A stretch of 64,000 bases of DNA, from contig MU271153.1 of assembly GCA_021432605.1 (NCBI GenBank), forward strand, positions 682,001-746,000. Reading direction: 5' to 3'. Source of the stretch: Coniochaeta sp. PMI_546. Taxonomy: Eukaryota > Ascomycota > Sordariomycetes > Coniochaetales > Coniochaetaceae. Both the position numbers and the translations under genes were made by a program. Numbering within the stretch: position 1 is the first letter of the stretch; the number at the start of each line of letters is the position of its first letter. The notes below the pieces were generated by a model. That model ran no database searches. It was not told the origin of the DNA and saw nothing but the letters and a program-made list of their open reading frames with translations. Below are positions 44,925-55,015 of this stretch, in pieces.

Positions 44925-46604
44925 ATGGCGCTCAAACTTAAACCACTGTTACTACCGGAGCTCGTGGAGCAGCGAAGGAAACACGAAACCTTGGTCCAAC
45001 AGGGCGCGGCGGACGCTGACCAGAGCTTCATCTACTACACTCACCACTCGTCATCATCATGTTCCGATATTGGGTCGCGCTCACCCGTGACCCCAACCTT
45101 CTCCCGCACTCATTCACGATACTCAGGGTCGACTTCGTCCCTGGAGCAGTTGGCCTCGTCATATTCTGAGAGCCCCGCGTCACCTGCGCAAGCCAGCAAT
45201 AGCATCAAAGGCGGCAAATCGCTGCTACCAGATGTGCAAGAGGATCCATTGAGGGAAGACGAACAGATAGCGAGTGTTGCCGACAGTGTCGCCGACCAAC
45301 AACGCGGCCTCTATGACTGTCTATGCGATGAACCCTGCATGCACCATGACGCCGACCCGGCTATGGGCAATAACTTTACCTATCTCGGAACAGACATGGA
45401 CTATTACGATCTTGGGTTCATGAGCGACAGCGAGTTCAGCATTGACGAGCGCGCAAAGAAGCAGCGGTCCGGCGACGAGTCTCCCTTCGCGGGCCTGAGT
45501 CGACGCGTCAGCTCAAAGATTTCTGGTCAAGTGTCTCGATGGAGATCGGCCAGCAAGCGCAACAACTTTACCTTTTCCCCGGCTTCTGAACCATCTTTGG
45601 ACCAGACCACAAGTTTGTCGAGAGCCGCGTCTCGAGCAGCGTCAAGCAGGTCGTCCTCCATCTCTGCCCCAGCACGGTATATTCCGGATCGGTCCAACGA
45701 GCCTCCACTTCCGCCTACTCCAGCGCTCTCATTTTACGAGAGCACCGACAGCGTTGTCCCTACGGAAGCCCTCGATGTTGAGCAGGCCGATGTCCGGAAG
45801 AGCCTAGAACGTGAGCGCGCCTTGGCCGCCACGCCGCTCCTTCCGCCTCTCTTGATCGAAAGGCCTGCGTTCTCAGCTCCACCGTCTCTACATGCGTCGC
45901 CGCTGCAGTCACCGACTGTCGCTGCAACGGCGTCGATGACCTTACTGGAAGCAGCCTCGGCAGCTTATGCAACACCGCCTCTGAGCAGCAAGCCTTCCGT
46001 AGCCTCATTTCGCCCTTCGCCCGGCATGGTATCGCCTGTGTCTCCGATCAGCGAGCTTCCCTCACCAATGCCGAACATGATCGAGCACGACGAGTGGTCT
46101 GATCGTCTGGGACATGCCAACTTCACCATCATTCCACGTCCTTACCAACCCACGACGGCGGATATGGAGGCTCTGGCGTCCCTGCGTGCGAACTGGGACC
46201 TGGCCAAAGTGAACTACACGAAGCACCTGTGCCGTACCGGCGAGCACTACGGTATGACGTCTAACACCTACACTCTCACCCAAGCCAAATGGGCCGACAT
46301 TGAGCGTGAATGGCGCACAATTGAGAATGACCTCGTCGATCGGATCATCAAGACTGGCAACGGAGATCTCGACTCGGTTGAGCTTCTTCGGCGCGGGCGC
46401 CAGGAAAACGTCCAGCCTGCGATCATTCCCAAGATGATCGAGGGCAAGTTTCCGGAACGCGGCGACGTTGATATTGTCGGGCCGATGCACCGAGACGCCG
46501 TGATGATTCGCGACGCCTCACGCGACGTCTCGCCTGTTGACGACCGGAAACACGTGTCGGCGTGGCTCAAGAGTCTGGCTGGCAAGGTTGGCTTGCGGAA
46601 ATGA
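44925..46604 (+). CDS. conserved fungal Ser/Pro-rich protein of unknown function
   Basis: Intronless 559-residue protein of a kind seen in other filamentous ascomycetes but without a known function. The first 370 residues are low-complexity, rich in Ser, Pro and Ala, with many potential phospho-sites (SPVTPTFSRTHSRYSGSTSS). A short acidic/aromatic patch lies near 150-170 (NFTYLGTDMDYYDLGFMSDS). The likely folded part is C-terminal: FTIIPRPYQPTTADMEAL, then a helical segment (LRANWDLAKVNYTKHLCRTG; AKWADIEREWRTIENDLVDR) and MIEGKFPERGDVDIVGPMHR. It ends in a basic WLKSLAGKVGLRK tail. No signal peptide or membrane segment. It is probably a regulatory or scaffold protein, but this is only inference from composition. 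Confidence 0.85.
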   Translation: MALKLKPLLLPELVEQRRKHETLVQQGAADADQSFIYYTHHSSSSCSDIGSRSPVTPTFSRTHSRYSGSTSSLEQLASSYSESPASPAQASNSIKGGKSLLPDVQEDPLREDEQIASVADSVADQQRGLYDCLCDEPCMHHDADPAMGNNFTYLGTDMDYYDLGFMSDSEFSIDERAKKQRSGDESPFAGLSRRVSSKISGQVSRWRSASKRNNFTFSPASEPSLDQTTSLSRAASRAASSRSSSISAPARYIPDRSNEPPLPPTPALSFYESTDSVVPTEALDVEQADVRKSLERERALAATPLLPPLLIERPAFSAPPSLHASPLQSPTVAATASMTLLEAASAAYATPPLSSKPSVASFRPSPGMVSPVSPISELPSPMPNMIEHDEWSDRLGHANFTIIPRPYQPTTADMEALASLRANWDLAKVNYTKHLCRTGEHYGMTSNTYTLTQAKWADIEREWRTIENDLVDRIIKTGNGDLDSVELLRRGRQENVQPAIIPKMIEGKFPERGDVDIVGPMHRDAVMIRDASRDVSPVDDRKHVSAWLKSLAGKVGLRK

Positions 46605-48679
46605 CCTGAGCGCGGATTTCTTTCCTGCGTGTTTGCCGTTTTTGGAGCGTCACGAATCATCACGACTACCCACGACACATAGACCTGGTTTCCAGCGTCG
46701 TTTCTTAGAGGCTGATTGCTTTTTTCCTTCTTCTTGCGTTGGCAGGTGTTACTTGCGTTTCAAGATACCCAATCAACTTACGACACTCCTTACAATGTTT
46801 TCATTTTATTTATTTATTCGCTATTCCGTCTGCCAAGGGCCGCGGGGGCACCTTGAGTCGCTGTTTCCTACGTCCAGTGAGAAAGACATGCCACGAAACC
46901 TTGTCACTTCCCTCCTGTTTAGTTCATAGACCTTAAAAGTGCGGCTGGGAGTCGGGATATGGCACCCACTGCTCATGTTTGTAGATATCCCTACTGGGAA
47001 CCGAGTTCAGACTTCCCTTTGTACACAGCTTTCTTTGACCCCTGTTTCAAAATCGGCCTCGGCTATGAAAAGAGGTATGAGCTCTCTGCCACTTGTGCTA
47101 TCACGGGTTCAAAATAGATTGGGGTTGCTTTGTACTGGGGGAGTACGACATACAGGGTGGGTCCGGCATGTCAGGTGGACGTGTGGCTAATAGAGAACGT
47201 CTGATGTTGTTCCGGTGGTATAGAAGGAAAAGGGGGAAAGGAAACAAGCGGATTGGGCATATTGTACAGATGTCATGCGTCGGGCGCCGATGCTGAAAAT
47301 CGTTGTGAAGGTGCTAGGCTTGGACAGTTGGACTCTGTCCGGGGGATGGCGGGAGGGAGCAATAGTTTGCTACGGTCGTACACCGTAGCCTCCGGCTCTG
47401 GCAGAGGATGGGTGTCTGTATCTGTACATGGCACCTTCCCCTGGCCAAAGTGACGAGGAGATTGGCGAGTTGGGATGGACTGTGAGTCCAGGTACCTCAA
47501 CGTAGCTAGGAGAGAACATGAAAACACTATGAAATACTCACAGCCCCCCCGCAATATGCGGGAATCATGACATGTCTTGCCCCAGTCACCACTCCCTTCA
47601 ACTCCCTTCAACAATGTCCACTTGAAAACCACCGTATTAGCTGACAGCTCGAAGTTCCACAAGAGCAGAAGCCCCATCATGCCCGCACGTTTGCCCATAT
47701 GCCTCAAACTAAGACATGCTGCCACAGCCCGGCTATCATTGCCTCTGAGCCGGTCATTCGCCACGCTCTGAAACACGTGGCGTCCAGAGACCACGGCCGG
47801 CTCCGGATCTGCACGGCTCGCCGCACCATGCCATTGGGTATTGGGATCTTTCCGTTCCTACTCTTACCTTCTTGGCTGGGGCCCGGGGATGCACCGTTGA
47901 ACGGATGACTACACTAGGCGATCGCAACTTGTTTCCATGGAAGGAAGCTGGGAATATGCGGTGACCGGTGGAGCGAGGGGCCAGGAGTGTCGTAATAGGT
48001 GGGAACACCGGCAGGCTTCTCTGGATCGGCTACCCGAGACGGCAATGGACATGTCAAGCTGGGAGCCTAGACTCATCAGGATCCCGTGTCAATTAGAATG
48101 CAGTATCCGACCTCCCGGCTTTCCGCGGACGGCAATGTGCAGATTCCCTTTTGTTACACACCGTGAGACTTTCACAAAACCAAGCTGACCCAAGAGAATA
48201 TGTCTGAAGAGGGCTGCACTGTCAACCGGGGATACGGCTTGCCACAGACCGCTGCAATGTTGACAAACTTGACATGCAGCAGGCACTAGAGCGAGGCAGA
48301 AGCAAGGCAGTCTAGTCAGCAGCCCCATGGGGTTTGGAAATAGCAGAGCTGAGGCGTGGGCGGAATCGCGCAGCACCTGGAACGGCGTGCATGCAGCCGG
48401 CCGCTGTGCAGTAATCGGTGTATGTGAGGATGGCAGCTAGACAAAGCTTCTTCGCACTGAGCTTCTCATAGGCCAAAATTATCTTGGTTACGGTTTGTAT
48501 ACTGTGTATCAAAGGTCTCTTGGAGTATTGTGCAGAGTCTCGTGCCTGACAGGACTTCTTTAGTGTACACTGGTCGAGGCGAGTGGTATTGATGGAGGAA
48601 TGGGTGTAGCAGTTTCACAGGTCCATGAATGACAACAGTAATCTCTAGCGCCATTACGCCGCAATGCTCAGATCTGATT

Positions 48680-48762
48680 GGCTTATTAGTGTAGTGGTTA
48701 GCACGTGGGATTTTGACTACATTGATCTTCCTGAGTCGCAGGTTCGAGCCCTGCATAAGCCT
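48680..48762 (+). tRNA. tRNA-Gln (anticodon TTG) with 11-nt intron
   Basis: Acceptor stem GGCTTAT/ATAAGCC is perfect. D stem GTG/CAC, T stem GCAGG/CCTGC with loop TTCGAGC. The anticodon stem TGGGA/TCCTG has two G-T pairs. Loop TTTTGA-T places TTG at 34-36 and an 11-nt intron (CTACATTGATC) at the canonical 37/38 position. The mature length is 72 nt. TTTTT follows at 48771. Confidence 0.88.
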
Positions 48763-48770
48763 GCCAATCA

Positions 48771-48775
48771 TTTTT
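48771..48775 (+). terminator. Pol III terminator of tRNA-Gln
   Basis: Five consecutive T nine bases after the tRNA end. Confidence 0.6.
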
Positions 48776-49082
48776 GTTTTTATTCCTTTCTTTTTATATC
48801 ACGAACATCCAGCCCAAGCCTCCCGTCCTAGTCACTAAGTGAAGGTCCTGTAGAGTTTGCTCTTCCTTCCGCTAGTTTGCAACATCCCTTCTAGTATTTG
48901 TCGCGGGTTTGTCAATTCCCTCCTGTCACTACTTAGGTCTAGTACGAGTTAACCGCAGACATCTCCACTTCGCCATCCAGGGCCTCTCCACCCTACCCTA
49001 GCCCTCATCTCGAGTCATTTCTGCACGTAACCTCTGTTAGCGACCAACAGCAACATCCAAATCGGAACCACATTCGATCTCA

Positions 49083-49153
49083 TCGGGTATGGTGTAGCGG
49101 TAACATCGATGACTCTCACTCATCAGCCCGGGGTTCGACTCCCCGTATCCGAG
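49083..49153 (+). tRNA. tRNA-Glu (anticodon CTC)
   Basis: Acceptor TCGGGTA pairs with TATCCGA (one G-T). The D arm starts GGTGTAGCGGTAACA. Anticodon stem GATGA/TCATC with loop CTCTCAC gives CTC. T stem CGGGG/CCCCG with loop TTCGACT. No intron. A T5 run follows at 49185-49189. Confidence 0.94.
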
Positions 49154-49184
49154 TCGTGATGCCTTCCTTTGCGGAAGGTGATTG

Positions 49185-49189
49185 TTTTT
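49185..49189 (+). terminator. Pol III terminator of tRNA-Glu
   Basis: TTTTT about 30 bases downstream of the tRNA end. Confidence 0.5.
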
Positions 49190-49803
49190 GCTCGCTTCTT
49201 CTCCACCAATTACCGAGCAAATAGCAAGGAAACAGCTAAAGAGGGCCCTATCGCTGTAGACATGACGAGGCTATTGCATGTACCAGTCGTTTTGGCTTGC
49301 CAACGTCTGAGGGCAACATCGCCGGATATGTGGAAGAATCGGATAGCTGAGTATCACTCGAAGTGCGCTGAACCTCTATTCAAGTATTGCGGAACGCCTG
49401 ATCTCAAAAGGTGTTTCAGTCAAGCCAAACCAACTTGTCGGAGGTGACTGAATGATCGAGAAATGTCTAATGCAGTATTGTCTCGCTATGTGGCGTTGGT
49501 AATGCTCCTTATGTATTCTGACACCTCTACACCTGGGATCTTGGTGACGGGATCATTGGGTCGAAATAGCTGCTTGGGTATAATTATCTCGATGTGATAT
49601 TAGTTCTACTGTCGTAAGGGTGCGATGCAATAATGATGCTGGCTTGGCACCTCAAAGTCAGCATCTCGTCTCTCCTCAGGTGATCAGGAGTATAGTATCA
49701 CGCCACCATGACATCCAGTCAGCAACCTCTAAAAGGAGTTCCAAGTCCACCCCCGCCAAATATCTCGACAACTCTTGGAATGATTTTCCGGACAATGATC
49801 ACA

Positions 49804-50235
49804 ATGCAAGCCGTCTTGAGAGCCAAATCCCATCCGACGACCCGGCTCCTGGCCACAGGAGCGTCGCGAGGACTAACAGCCCGCGCCTGCGTCCTGCCTC
49901 CTCGGGCCCACCATCATGGTGCCATGGTAACCACCGCCTCCCGCTCCGCCTACAGCACAGTAGTCTACAGCGGCCAGACTCCCGAGTCCAAAAAGCTCAA
50001 GCTCGACGAGACGCAAGTCTATGGCAGCGAGGTGAAGCTCAACCCCAGTGAAAGCGAAGCCGACGTTGCCGCCGACAGGGGGGAAATTGACCCCTTGCCA
50101 ATGGGGATGCACCACACGATTCTGCTCGATGCCGGCGAGACGAGCCAGTGGACGCGGCCGACGGATAGTGAGGAGGCTGTACGTGCGGATAAGACGGACA
50201 ATCCCTTGAAGGGCAAGGCTGGTGGTACATCTTAG
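49804..50235 (+). CDS. small hypothetical protein with possible mitochondrial presequence
   Basis: Not recognised. Taking the ATG at 49804 (context ACAATGC) gives 143 residues. The first 60 are rich in Arg, Ala, Ser and Thr and nearly free of acids (MQAVLRAKSHPTTRLLATGA, then ATASRSAYSTVVYS-like text), as in mitochondrial presequences. The rest is acidic and hydrophilic (SKKLKLDETQVYGSEVKLNP; MGMHHTILLDAGETSQWTRP). In-frame ATGs at 49795 and further upstream are possible starts. The abrupt change from a basic N terminus to an acidic tail and the ordered charge pattern suggest a real gene, but no domain was identified. Confidence 0.5.
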   Translation: MQAVLRAKSHPTTRLLATGASRGLTARACVLPPRAHHHGAMVTTASRSAYSTVVYSGQTPESKKLKLDETQVYGSEVKLNPSESEADVAADRGEIDPLPMGMHHTILLDAGETSQWTRPTDSEEAVRADKTDNPLKGKAGGTS

Positions 50236-50357
50236 GATAAAGCATTATTTTATCCGTGGAGAGACTGTGTAATCTCGGCTAGATTTACTAATTGCTCTCT
50301 TCATCCTCGCACTCGTCGCTAGCTGCGGCCTCTAGGGCATGAAGCGCGTTGCCGTCA

Positions 50358-50765
50358 TCAACAGTAATAGTAACAGCTCAAGGCATTCGATAAGTCGTTC
50401 GAGATATTTCCACATTTACACGTGAAGCTGTCTGATAACTCCTCGAGGATGGCTCTGATGGGAGTGAACTCCACGTCGCGCCCGACTTGGAGAAGTTCAA
50501 GACACTCTAATGTTGACTCAAGTGAGTTTCTTGTTGCGCCTGGATCCGTGTCGCTCCCGGGCAGCTCCAAGTTCTGGTGAAATGTATACGCCATCTGCCT
50601 CAGTCTGAGCAGTTCACTCTCGATTCGCTCCTCTCCCAGTTTCTCCTTTGGCTCATCGTGAAGTTCCGGCCGCCTTGTGCTAAGACGAGGACGAGTGGCT
50701 TTGCCTCTCGCGTGGATCGATGCAGGTGGGAGAAGCTCACCGGGACACCCGACTGGCTGGCCCAT
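50358..50765 (-). CDS. hypothetical protein, 135 residues
   Basis: Not recognised. The frame from ATG 50765 has a Pro/Arg-rich start, then a plausible helical stretch (KEKLGEERIESELLRLRQMA) and a second one (LESTLECLELLQVGRDVEFT; IRAILEELSDSFTCKCGNIS). No targeting signal. It could be a lineage-specific gene or the remains of a larger one. It lies between the small + strand gene ending at 50235 and the DUF3669 gene, without an operon-like link. Confidence 0.35.
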   Translation of the reverse strand: MGQPVGCPGELLPPASIHARGKATRPRLSTRRPELHDEPKEKLGEERIESELLRLRQMAYTFHQNLELPGSDTDPGATRNSLESTLECLELLQVGRDVEFTPIRAILEELSDSFTCKCGNISNDLSNALSCYYYC

Positions 50766-51005
50766 GTGTGCGAGTCATGATGCTACCAGATTATCATGCT
50801 TGTACTATTGGTACGTGCTGGTGATACTTTGGTGGGAGCCGCATGGTTACAACGGGATACCTGCGCACCGCCAGGTGAAAACCTCGTCGACAGCGACAGG
50901 CGCGGTTGATGTGATGGTGCATAAATTCCGAGAACGATCATTAGACAAGGGACACTCGTCTTGAGACCTGGCGATCGTATGACTGACTAGATAGACAGAT
51001 CTCAC

Positions 51006-52403
51006 CTAGCCCTTCAAGTCCCTATGACCATGTCCCAACAGGGCCTTCATCTTCTCTTTCTCCCGCGCAACGCACGCGCCGATGAACATACCAGGCAGCT
51101 TGATCAGCCTTTCGTCCTTTCCATCCGATTGAAGAATCTCGCCAGACTTCCGCAGGTAGCTGTCGCGGAACGCCTCCCATAATATCTGCTCCCGTCCCTC
51201 CGCTAGGGGAAGAGGGTAGTACGGGTCATTCTCGAAAAAGGCCAACACAAGATGTTGAATGAGGGCATCAGGCTGTTCCCATCCGATTCGTTCCTCCCAG
51301 CGCGAGCAGAGGTTGAAGTCCAGCACCCACATCCGCGTGCGCAGTATTCGCTTTTTGACCTGTGCCGGCATCATGGTGTCGAGGGTCATGACATTGGTAT
51401 CAGTATGTGCCGGCAGCTCATTGATGTCGTCGGACGTGAGACCAAGGTCAGTCGTCTGCCCGTTGATGTACGCCGTGTCTGCCTCGGTGCCGATCACGAA
51501 CTCGACGTCGTACCCGTCAACATTCGCCAGCCAGTGGAGGACAGCGAGTGCCTCACCCATTGCCTCGGCGTATGTGTTGACTGGTAGCTTGTGCTCTTCC
51601 ATCTGGTCTAGGCACAGGTTGAAGTTCCGGAGTGAGAAGTTCGGCGCGAGTGGCGCACTTTCAGGACGGCGTCTGCCGAGATAGACGCGAGCAAGGCAGT
51701 CTCGATTTGAGGGATTGGCCAATGCGGCAATGCGTAAGTTTGGAGGGCAATACTTGTGTATAAGCGCCTCCCGCACTATCTTCGGTAGAGGCGGGATGCG
51801 CTCAGTAACAAGCGCCATGGATGGCATAGGGAAGCTGTCGTGCGCCTCGAATAGAGGCAGATGTGAGGTCCACAGCAGGTTATCTCTTTTGATGTATGAG
51901 TACACCTTGGGCACTCTACAGACGAGATTGCCTTGATCCCGGAAGGCGTTGTAGACATGGAAATGTGCGACAAAATCCGACCAGAGGGCATCGTGAAAGC
52001 CTGGTCGTGCGATTTTGACGACGAAGTCCCTGCCCGGCCTCTGGAAGATCAAGCCGCACTGGCCGAACCCGATCTTTCGGAACCCTACCGTCGTGTCGTT
52101 CCAGAGGGATTGGCCTATACCACCCTCGCCATTGACGACCATCGCGTCATCAAGGGTTCGGTCGATCGTCTGATCATCGGTCTTTCGGCCGATCCGATTT
52201 ACTATACCGTATAATTGCGCCTTGGGGGCGAAGTGGTGGTCTGCATCATTGCATATCGGAGTATTTCCGGGCTGGGGACGCAATAAATCGTGTAGGACCT
52301 CGTCGGGTAATGCGTTCTCCGATATAAGCATGTATGACTTGACCTGCTCATTGTCCAGGTTGTCGATAAATTCCGAGAGAAGATTTGTAGCCGATACGTT
52401 CAT
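51006..52403 (-). CDS. DUF3669-family protein
   Basis: Fungal protein family of unknown function, often mislabelled zinc-finger protein although no zinc finger is visible here. Intronless, 465 residues. Family-like features appear in order: a glycine-containing strand and Lys (IGFGQCGLIFQRPGRDFVVK, about 110-130), SMALVTERIPPLPKIVREAL, CLARVYLGRRRPES, FSLRNFNLCLDQMEEHKLPV, YAEAMGEALAVLHWLANVDG, YDVEFVIG and MWVLDFNLCSRW. The order (Gly-rich strand, VVK lysine, a helix with His-Trp, a late LDFN) resembles a degraded protein-kinase fold, which is my inference. Such genes are frequently expanded in filamentous ascomycetes and sit in accessory regions. Start at the first ATG of the open frame. 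Confidence 0.85.
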   Translation of the reverse strand: MNVSATNLLSEFIDNLDNEQVKSYMLISENALPDEVLHDLLRPQPGNTPICNDADHHFAPKAQLYGIVNRIGRKTDDQTIDRTLDDAMVVNGEGGIGQSLWNDTTVGFRKIGFGQCGLIFQRPGRDFVVKIARPGFHDALWSDFVAHFHVYNAFRDQGNLVCRVPKVYSYIKRDNLLWTSHLPLFEAHDSFPMPSMALVTERIPPLPKIVREALIHKYCPPNLRIAALANPSNRDCLARVYLGRRRPESAPLAPNFSLRNFNLCLDQMEEHKLPVNTYAEAMGEALAVLHWLANVDGYDVEFVIGTEADTAYINGQTTDLGLTSDDINELPAHTDTNVMTLDTMMPAQVKKRILRTRMWVLDFNLCSRWEERIGWEQPDALIQHLVLAFFENDPYYPLPLAEGREQILWEAFRDSYLRKSGEILQSDGKDERLIKLPGMFIGACVAREKEKMKALLGHGHRDLKG

Positions 52404-53163
52404 GCTGGCAGGTAGCGCAGAAGGACTCGGTCTTCCGTTGTTACGATGCGGGCATGATGAGCTTTGCGCGACGGATTGAAGATATATACCTTGGAACGTA
52501 GTAGAACCAGTCGGAGGCCCAAGGCAGCCGCATATTAGACTTCGACAGCTACCTCAGCCGCGTACCAGTAGCTTTTGCCTGCAACTCCGTGCTATGCAAC
52601 CTTAAACAAGGTCAGGCACCATGTCTGTATTATCATGCTCACGGGAAGCACAGGCAGTACTCTGCCTGAGCTAAGGATGGACAGACGGACTGACAGACGA
52701 ACGAACGAACCAACGACCGAAAGGGGGATGAACAGAAAATACGAGAAACAGAACAGACGGCGCCTACTGGTAGAGTCGATACTACCATATACTGAATAAA
52801 TGAGGAAATCGCATCCCCGGATCAGGAGAGTGGCAGATGATGAGCTTTGAGGACACTCGAAGCTACTGAGAGAAGGGTTTCATCTTGGCTTTGCTGAGAG
52901 CGAAACTCGTACTGTCCCATTTCTCCACTCGGAACAACCAACCAAGGCATATGTACGCACAGCTTCTTGAATCTGCCTTCACGTCCAAGGTCTTTACAGT
53001 GCTGATGAAGTTGTTTAGAAAGAGGTACAAAATCTAATAGCAAACCCAAAACCACAACCATCCCGCCGCACCGGCTGTCCCCGTCAGACCCCACATTTCC
53101 CTCCCGGCGGTACCCACTCCTAAGAAGACAGTGCAGGCCGGAACTAGCACCGGAAGAGAAGGG

Positions 53164-53177
53164 AAAAAAAAAAAAAA
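53164..53177. repeat. A14 homopolymer upstream of tRNA-Lys
   Basis: Fourteen consecutive A about 90 bases upstream of the tRNA. Simple repeat, possibly a nucleosome-free element. Confidence 0.8.
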
Positions 53178-53268
53178 AGTCCAACACACATGCTCCCGCA
53201 ACCATGAGTCACAATACCGCATCAGACCAGCATCCAATTCCAGCATGTCGCTCGGAACCTGCTCTGAA

Positions 53269-53341
53269 GCCCGGTTAGCTCAATCGGTAGAGCGTGAGAC
53301 TCTTAATCTCAAGGTTGCGGGTTCGACCCCCGCATCGGGCT
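53269..53341 (+). tRNA. tRNA-Lys (anticodon CTT)
   Basis: Acceptor GCCCGGT/ATCGGGC, D stem GCTC/GAGC, anticodon stem TGAGA/TCTCA with loop CTCTTAA (CTT), T stem GCGGG/CCCGC with loop TTCGACC. No intron. T-runs at 53380 and 53387-53394. Confidence 0.96.
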
Positions 53342-53386
53342 CAATTCCCGATGTTGCCTTCACAGGCATCGTCCTCTTCTTTTGCC

Positions 53387-53394
53387 TTTTTTTT
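53387..53394 (+). terminator. Pol III T-run downstream of tRNA-Lys
   Basis: Eight consecutive T, preceded by a T4 run at 53380-53383. The first run may already end most transcripts. Confidence 0.5.
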
Positions 53395-53685
53395 GCTTGC
53401 CTTTCTTTGCGTTTCTCTCTCCAGTGAAGTCACTGAGGAAGAGGCATGGGACGTCAGTTACTAGAAATGTGTATTCCGACTGAACCAGACCAGAGAGATG
53501 GCTATGCCTAAGATTGAAGACGTATGCCGCCAGCTGAACCTCCTTATCGTCGACGTCAAGGCCGTCAACGTCTGATATAAATGCCGTGGCTGAGGAGACA
53601 CGCGAGGACAGACATGTTAGCTGTTGGCAGACTGACACCTTACCACCTCCCGGCGCTCCCCTACACCACAGTTCAACCGTCATCC

Positions 53686-55015
53686 TCACAACCCCCAGAC
53701 TCTCTCCCTCAGCCAGTTCCCCATCTCTTCCACATACGCCCGGGTCTTCATCTCCGCATCCTTGATCATAACCTCCCCGCCCATCAACCCTCTGATATGC
53801 GGATTATCGAACCCATGCAGCACATCCGGCACAAGCAACCACTTGACCCCGCCCCTGCCTCCGTCCCAGCTATCCTCGAACCAGAACCTCTCGTTATTGA
53901 TGTCCTCCAACGCCCCCTTCCTCCTCCCCACCCCTTGTCGTCCGCACACCCTCTCGCTCTCGCTCGAACTCAGCCTATCCGGCACACGCCTGTTCTTCCC
54001 GCCGCCCTGCCGAGACAAGCGACAGGCAAGCCGCCAGCTCTCGTGGGCCAGCATGTCCAGCTCCGCCGCCACCACCCCGACGAAGGGCGGGAGGGCGGTG
54101 GCCCTCGCGAAGGCCGGGCTGAGCAGCGGATCGCGGAGGTCGTGGCCGTAGGGGATGTAGCTCCAGTCGAACGTGGGCGCCAGGTCGGCCAGGGGGTCGG
54201 TGGTGGCGTCCTTCCCGCCTCTCGGCGGCGGCAGCGAGGGCTTCACCGGCCTGTTCGCCAGCTTCGCGGCCGGGGCCACGGACAGGTCCAGGCAGCCGTA
54301 GACCGAGATGGCGGCTGCTGGCGACTGCGGGTGGGAGTGGATGGACGGTAGCTGGGAGACGGACAGGGCGAGGTTGCCGCCTGCCGAGAAGCCGAGTATT
54401 GCGGTTCGCGAGAGGGATGTGTTGGGGCGCTTGGAGCGGTCGATGGGGAGGGAATCGTCGGCCAGCGCGGCTTGGAGGAGGGCCTCGACGTCGTGCAGCG
54501 CGGTCGGAAACGGGTGCTGCGGGGACTTGGAGTAGTTGAGCGCGATGACCAGCGTCTTGTGCTTGTTCGCGAAGCGGCGGTTCCACTCGTCGTCGTCGCG
54601 GCTGTGGCCGATGCAGAAGCCGCCGCCGTGGATGGTGAAGAGCGTGGGTAGGTTTTGGGGGGACGTCTGGTCGTAGGATTTGGGAAAGAAGATCCTGGAC
54701 TTCGTCAGTCATGATGCGCGACCAGATGTGTCCTGGTTAGCCAGGAGAAGGCCGTGCTCACCGAACGGGCAGATACGGCCGGACCTCGTATCGCTTGATT
54801 ATGTTCGGCCCTCCATCCGGAGGGTAGAAGTATTCTTTCCACTCTCTCACCCACAGGTAAGGGCTGATAAAACTTTGTAGACCGTATATGTGCGCCGCGT
54901 AGCTGATCTTGGAGAGCAGTGGAGGGGGCTCCTGCTTCAAGATTGTGCTCTTCTCTGCTGGTTGAATAGGGGTAGATTGGTCTTGACTCTCTTCTCTCAT
55001 GTCTGCGGGGGCCAT
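53686..55015 (-). CDS. alpha/beta-hydrolase of the hormone-sensitive-lipase type
   Basis: Carboxylesterase/lipase-like enzyme, 420 residues in two exons (55015-54762 and 54694-53686; GTGAGC donor, CCAG acceptor, junction completing Arg85). The oxyanion motif HGGGF is at residues 107-111, the nucleophile elbow GFSAG at 186-190 (Ser188), and a C-terminal VLHGFDN carries the probable catalytic His. The acid is most likely the Asp of AELDMLAHES, as in the HSL family. The HGGG plus GxSxG layout separates it from cutinases and serine carboxypeptidases. The N-terminal 80 residues have no signal peptide, so an intracellular enzyme is expected. A basic, Gly-rich insertion (RQGGGKNRRVPDR) precedes the acid region and may be a loop. 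Substrate unknown; short-chain esters or sterol esters are usual. Confidence 0.92.

Larger units (their letters stand above)
46605..49794. other. 3.2-kb intergenic region with two tRNA genes
   Basis: Contains tRNA-Gln and tRNA-Glu about 320 bases apart and an AGGTACCT palindrome (47490-47497). No protein gene is supported. A 173-codon minus-strand frame at 47794-47273 lacks any motif or codon pattern. Confidence 0.5.
52404..53685. other. intergenic region with tRNA-Lys
   Basis: Holds the upstream region of the DUF3669 gene, a GACN-type microsatellite-like patch near 52680-52720, a run of 14 A (53164-53177) and tRNA-Lys. No protein gene is supported. Confidence 0.5.

Noticed and set aside
47273-47794. 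173-codon minus-strand frame
   Set aside because: No domain or conserved-looking text. Between tRNA genes and without promoter context.
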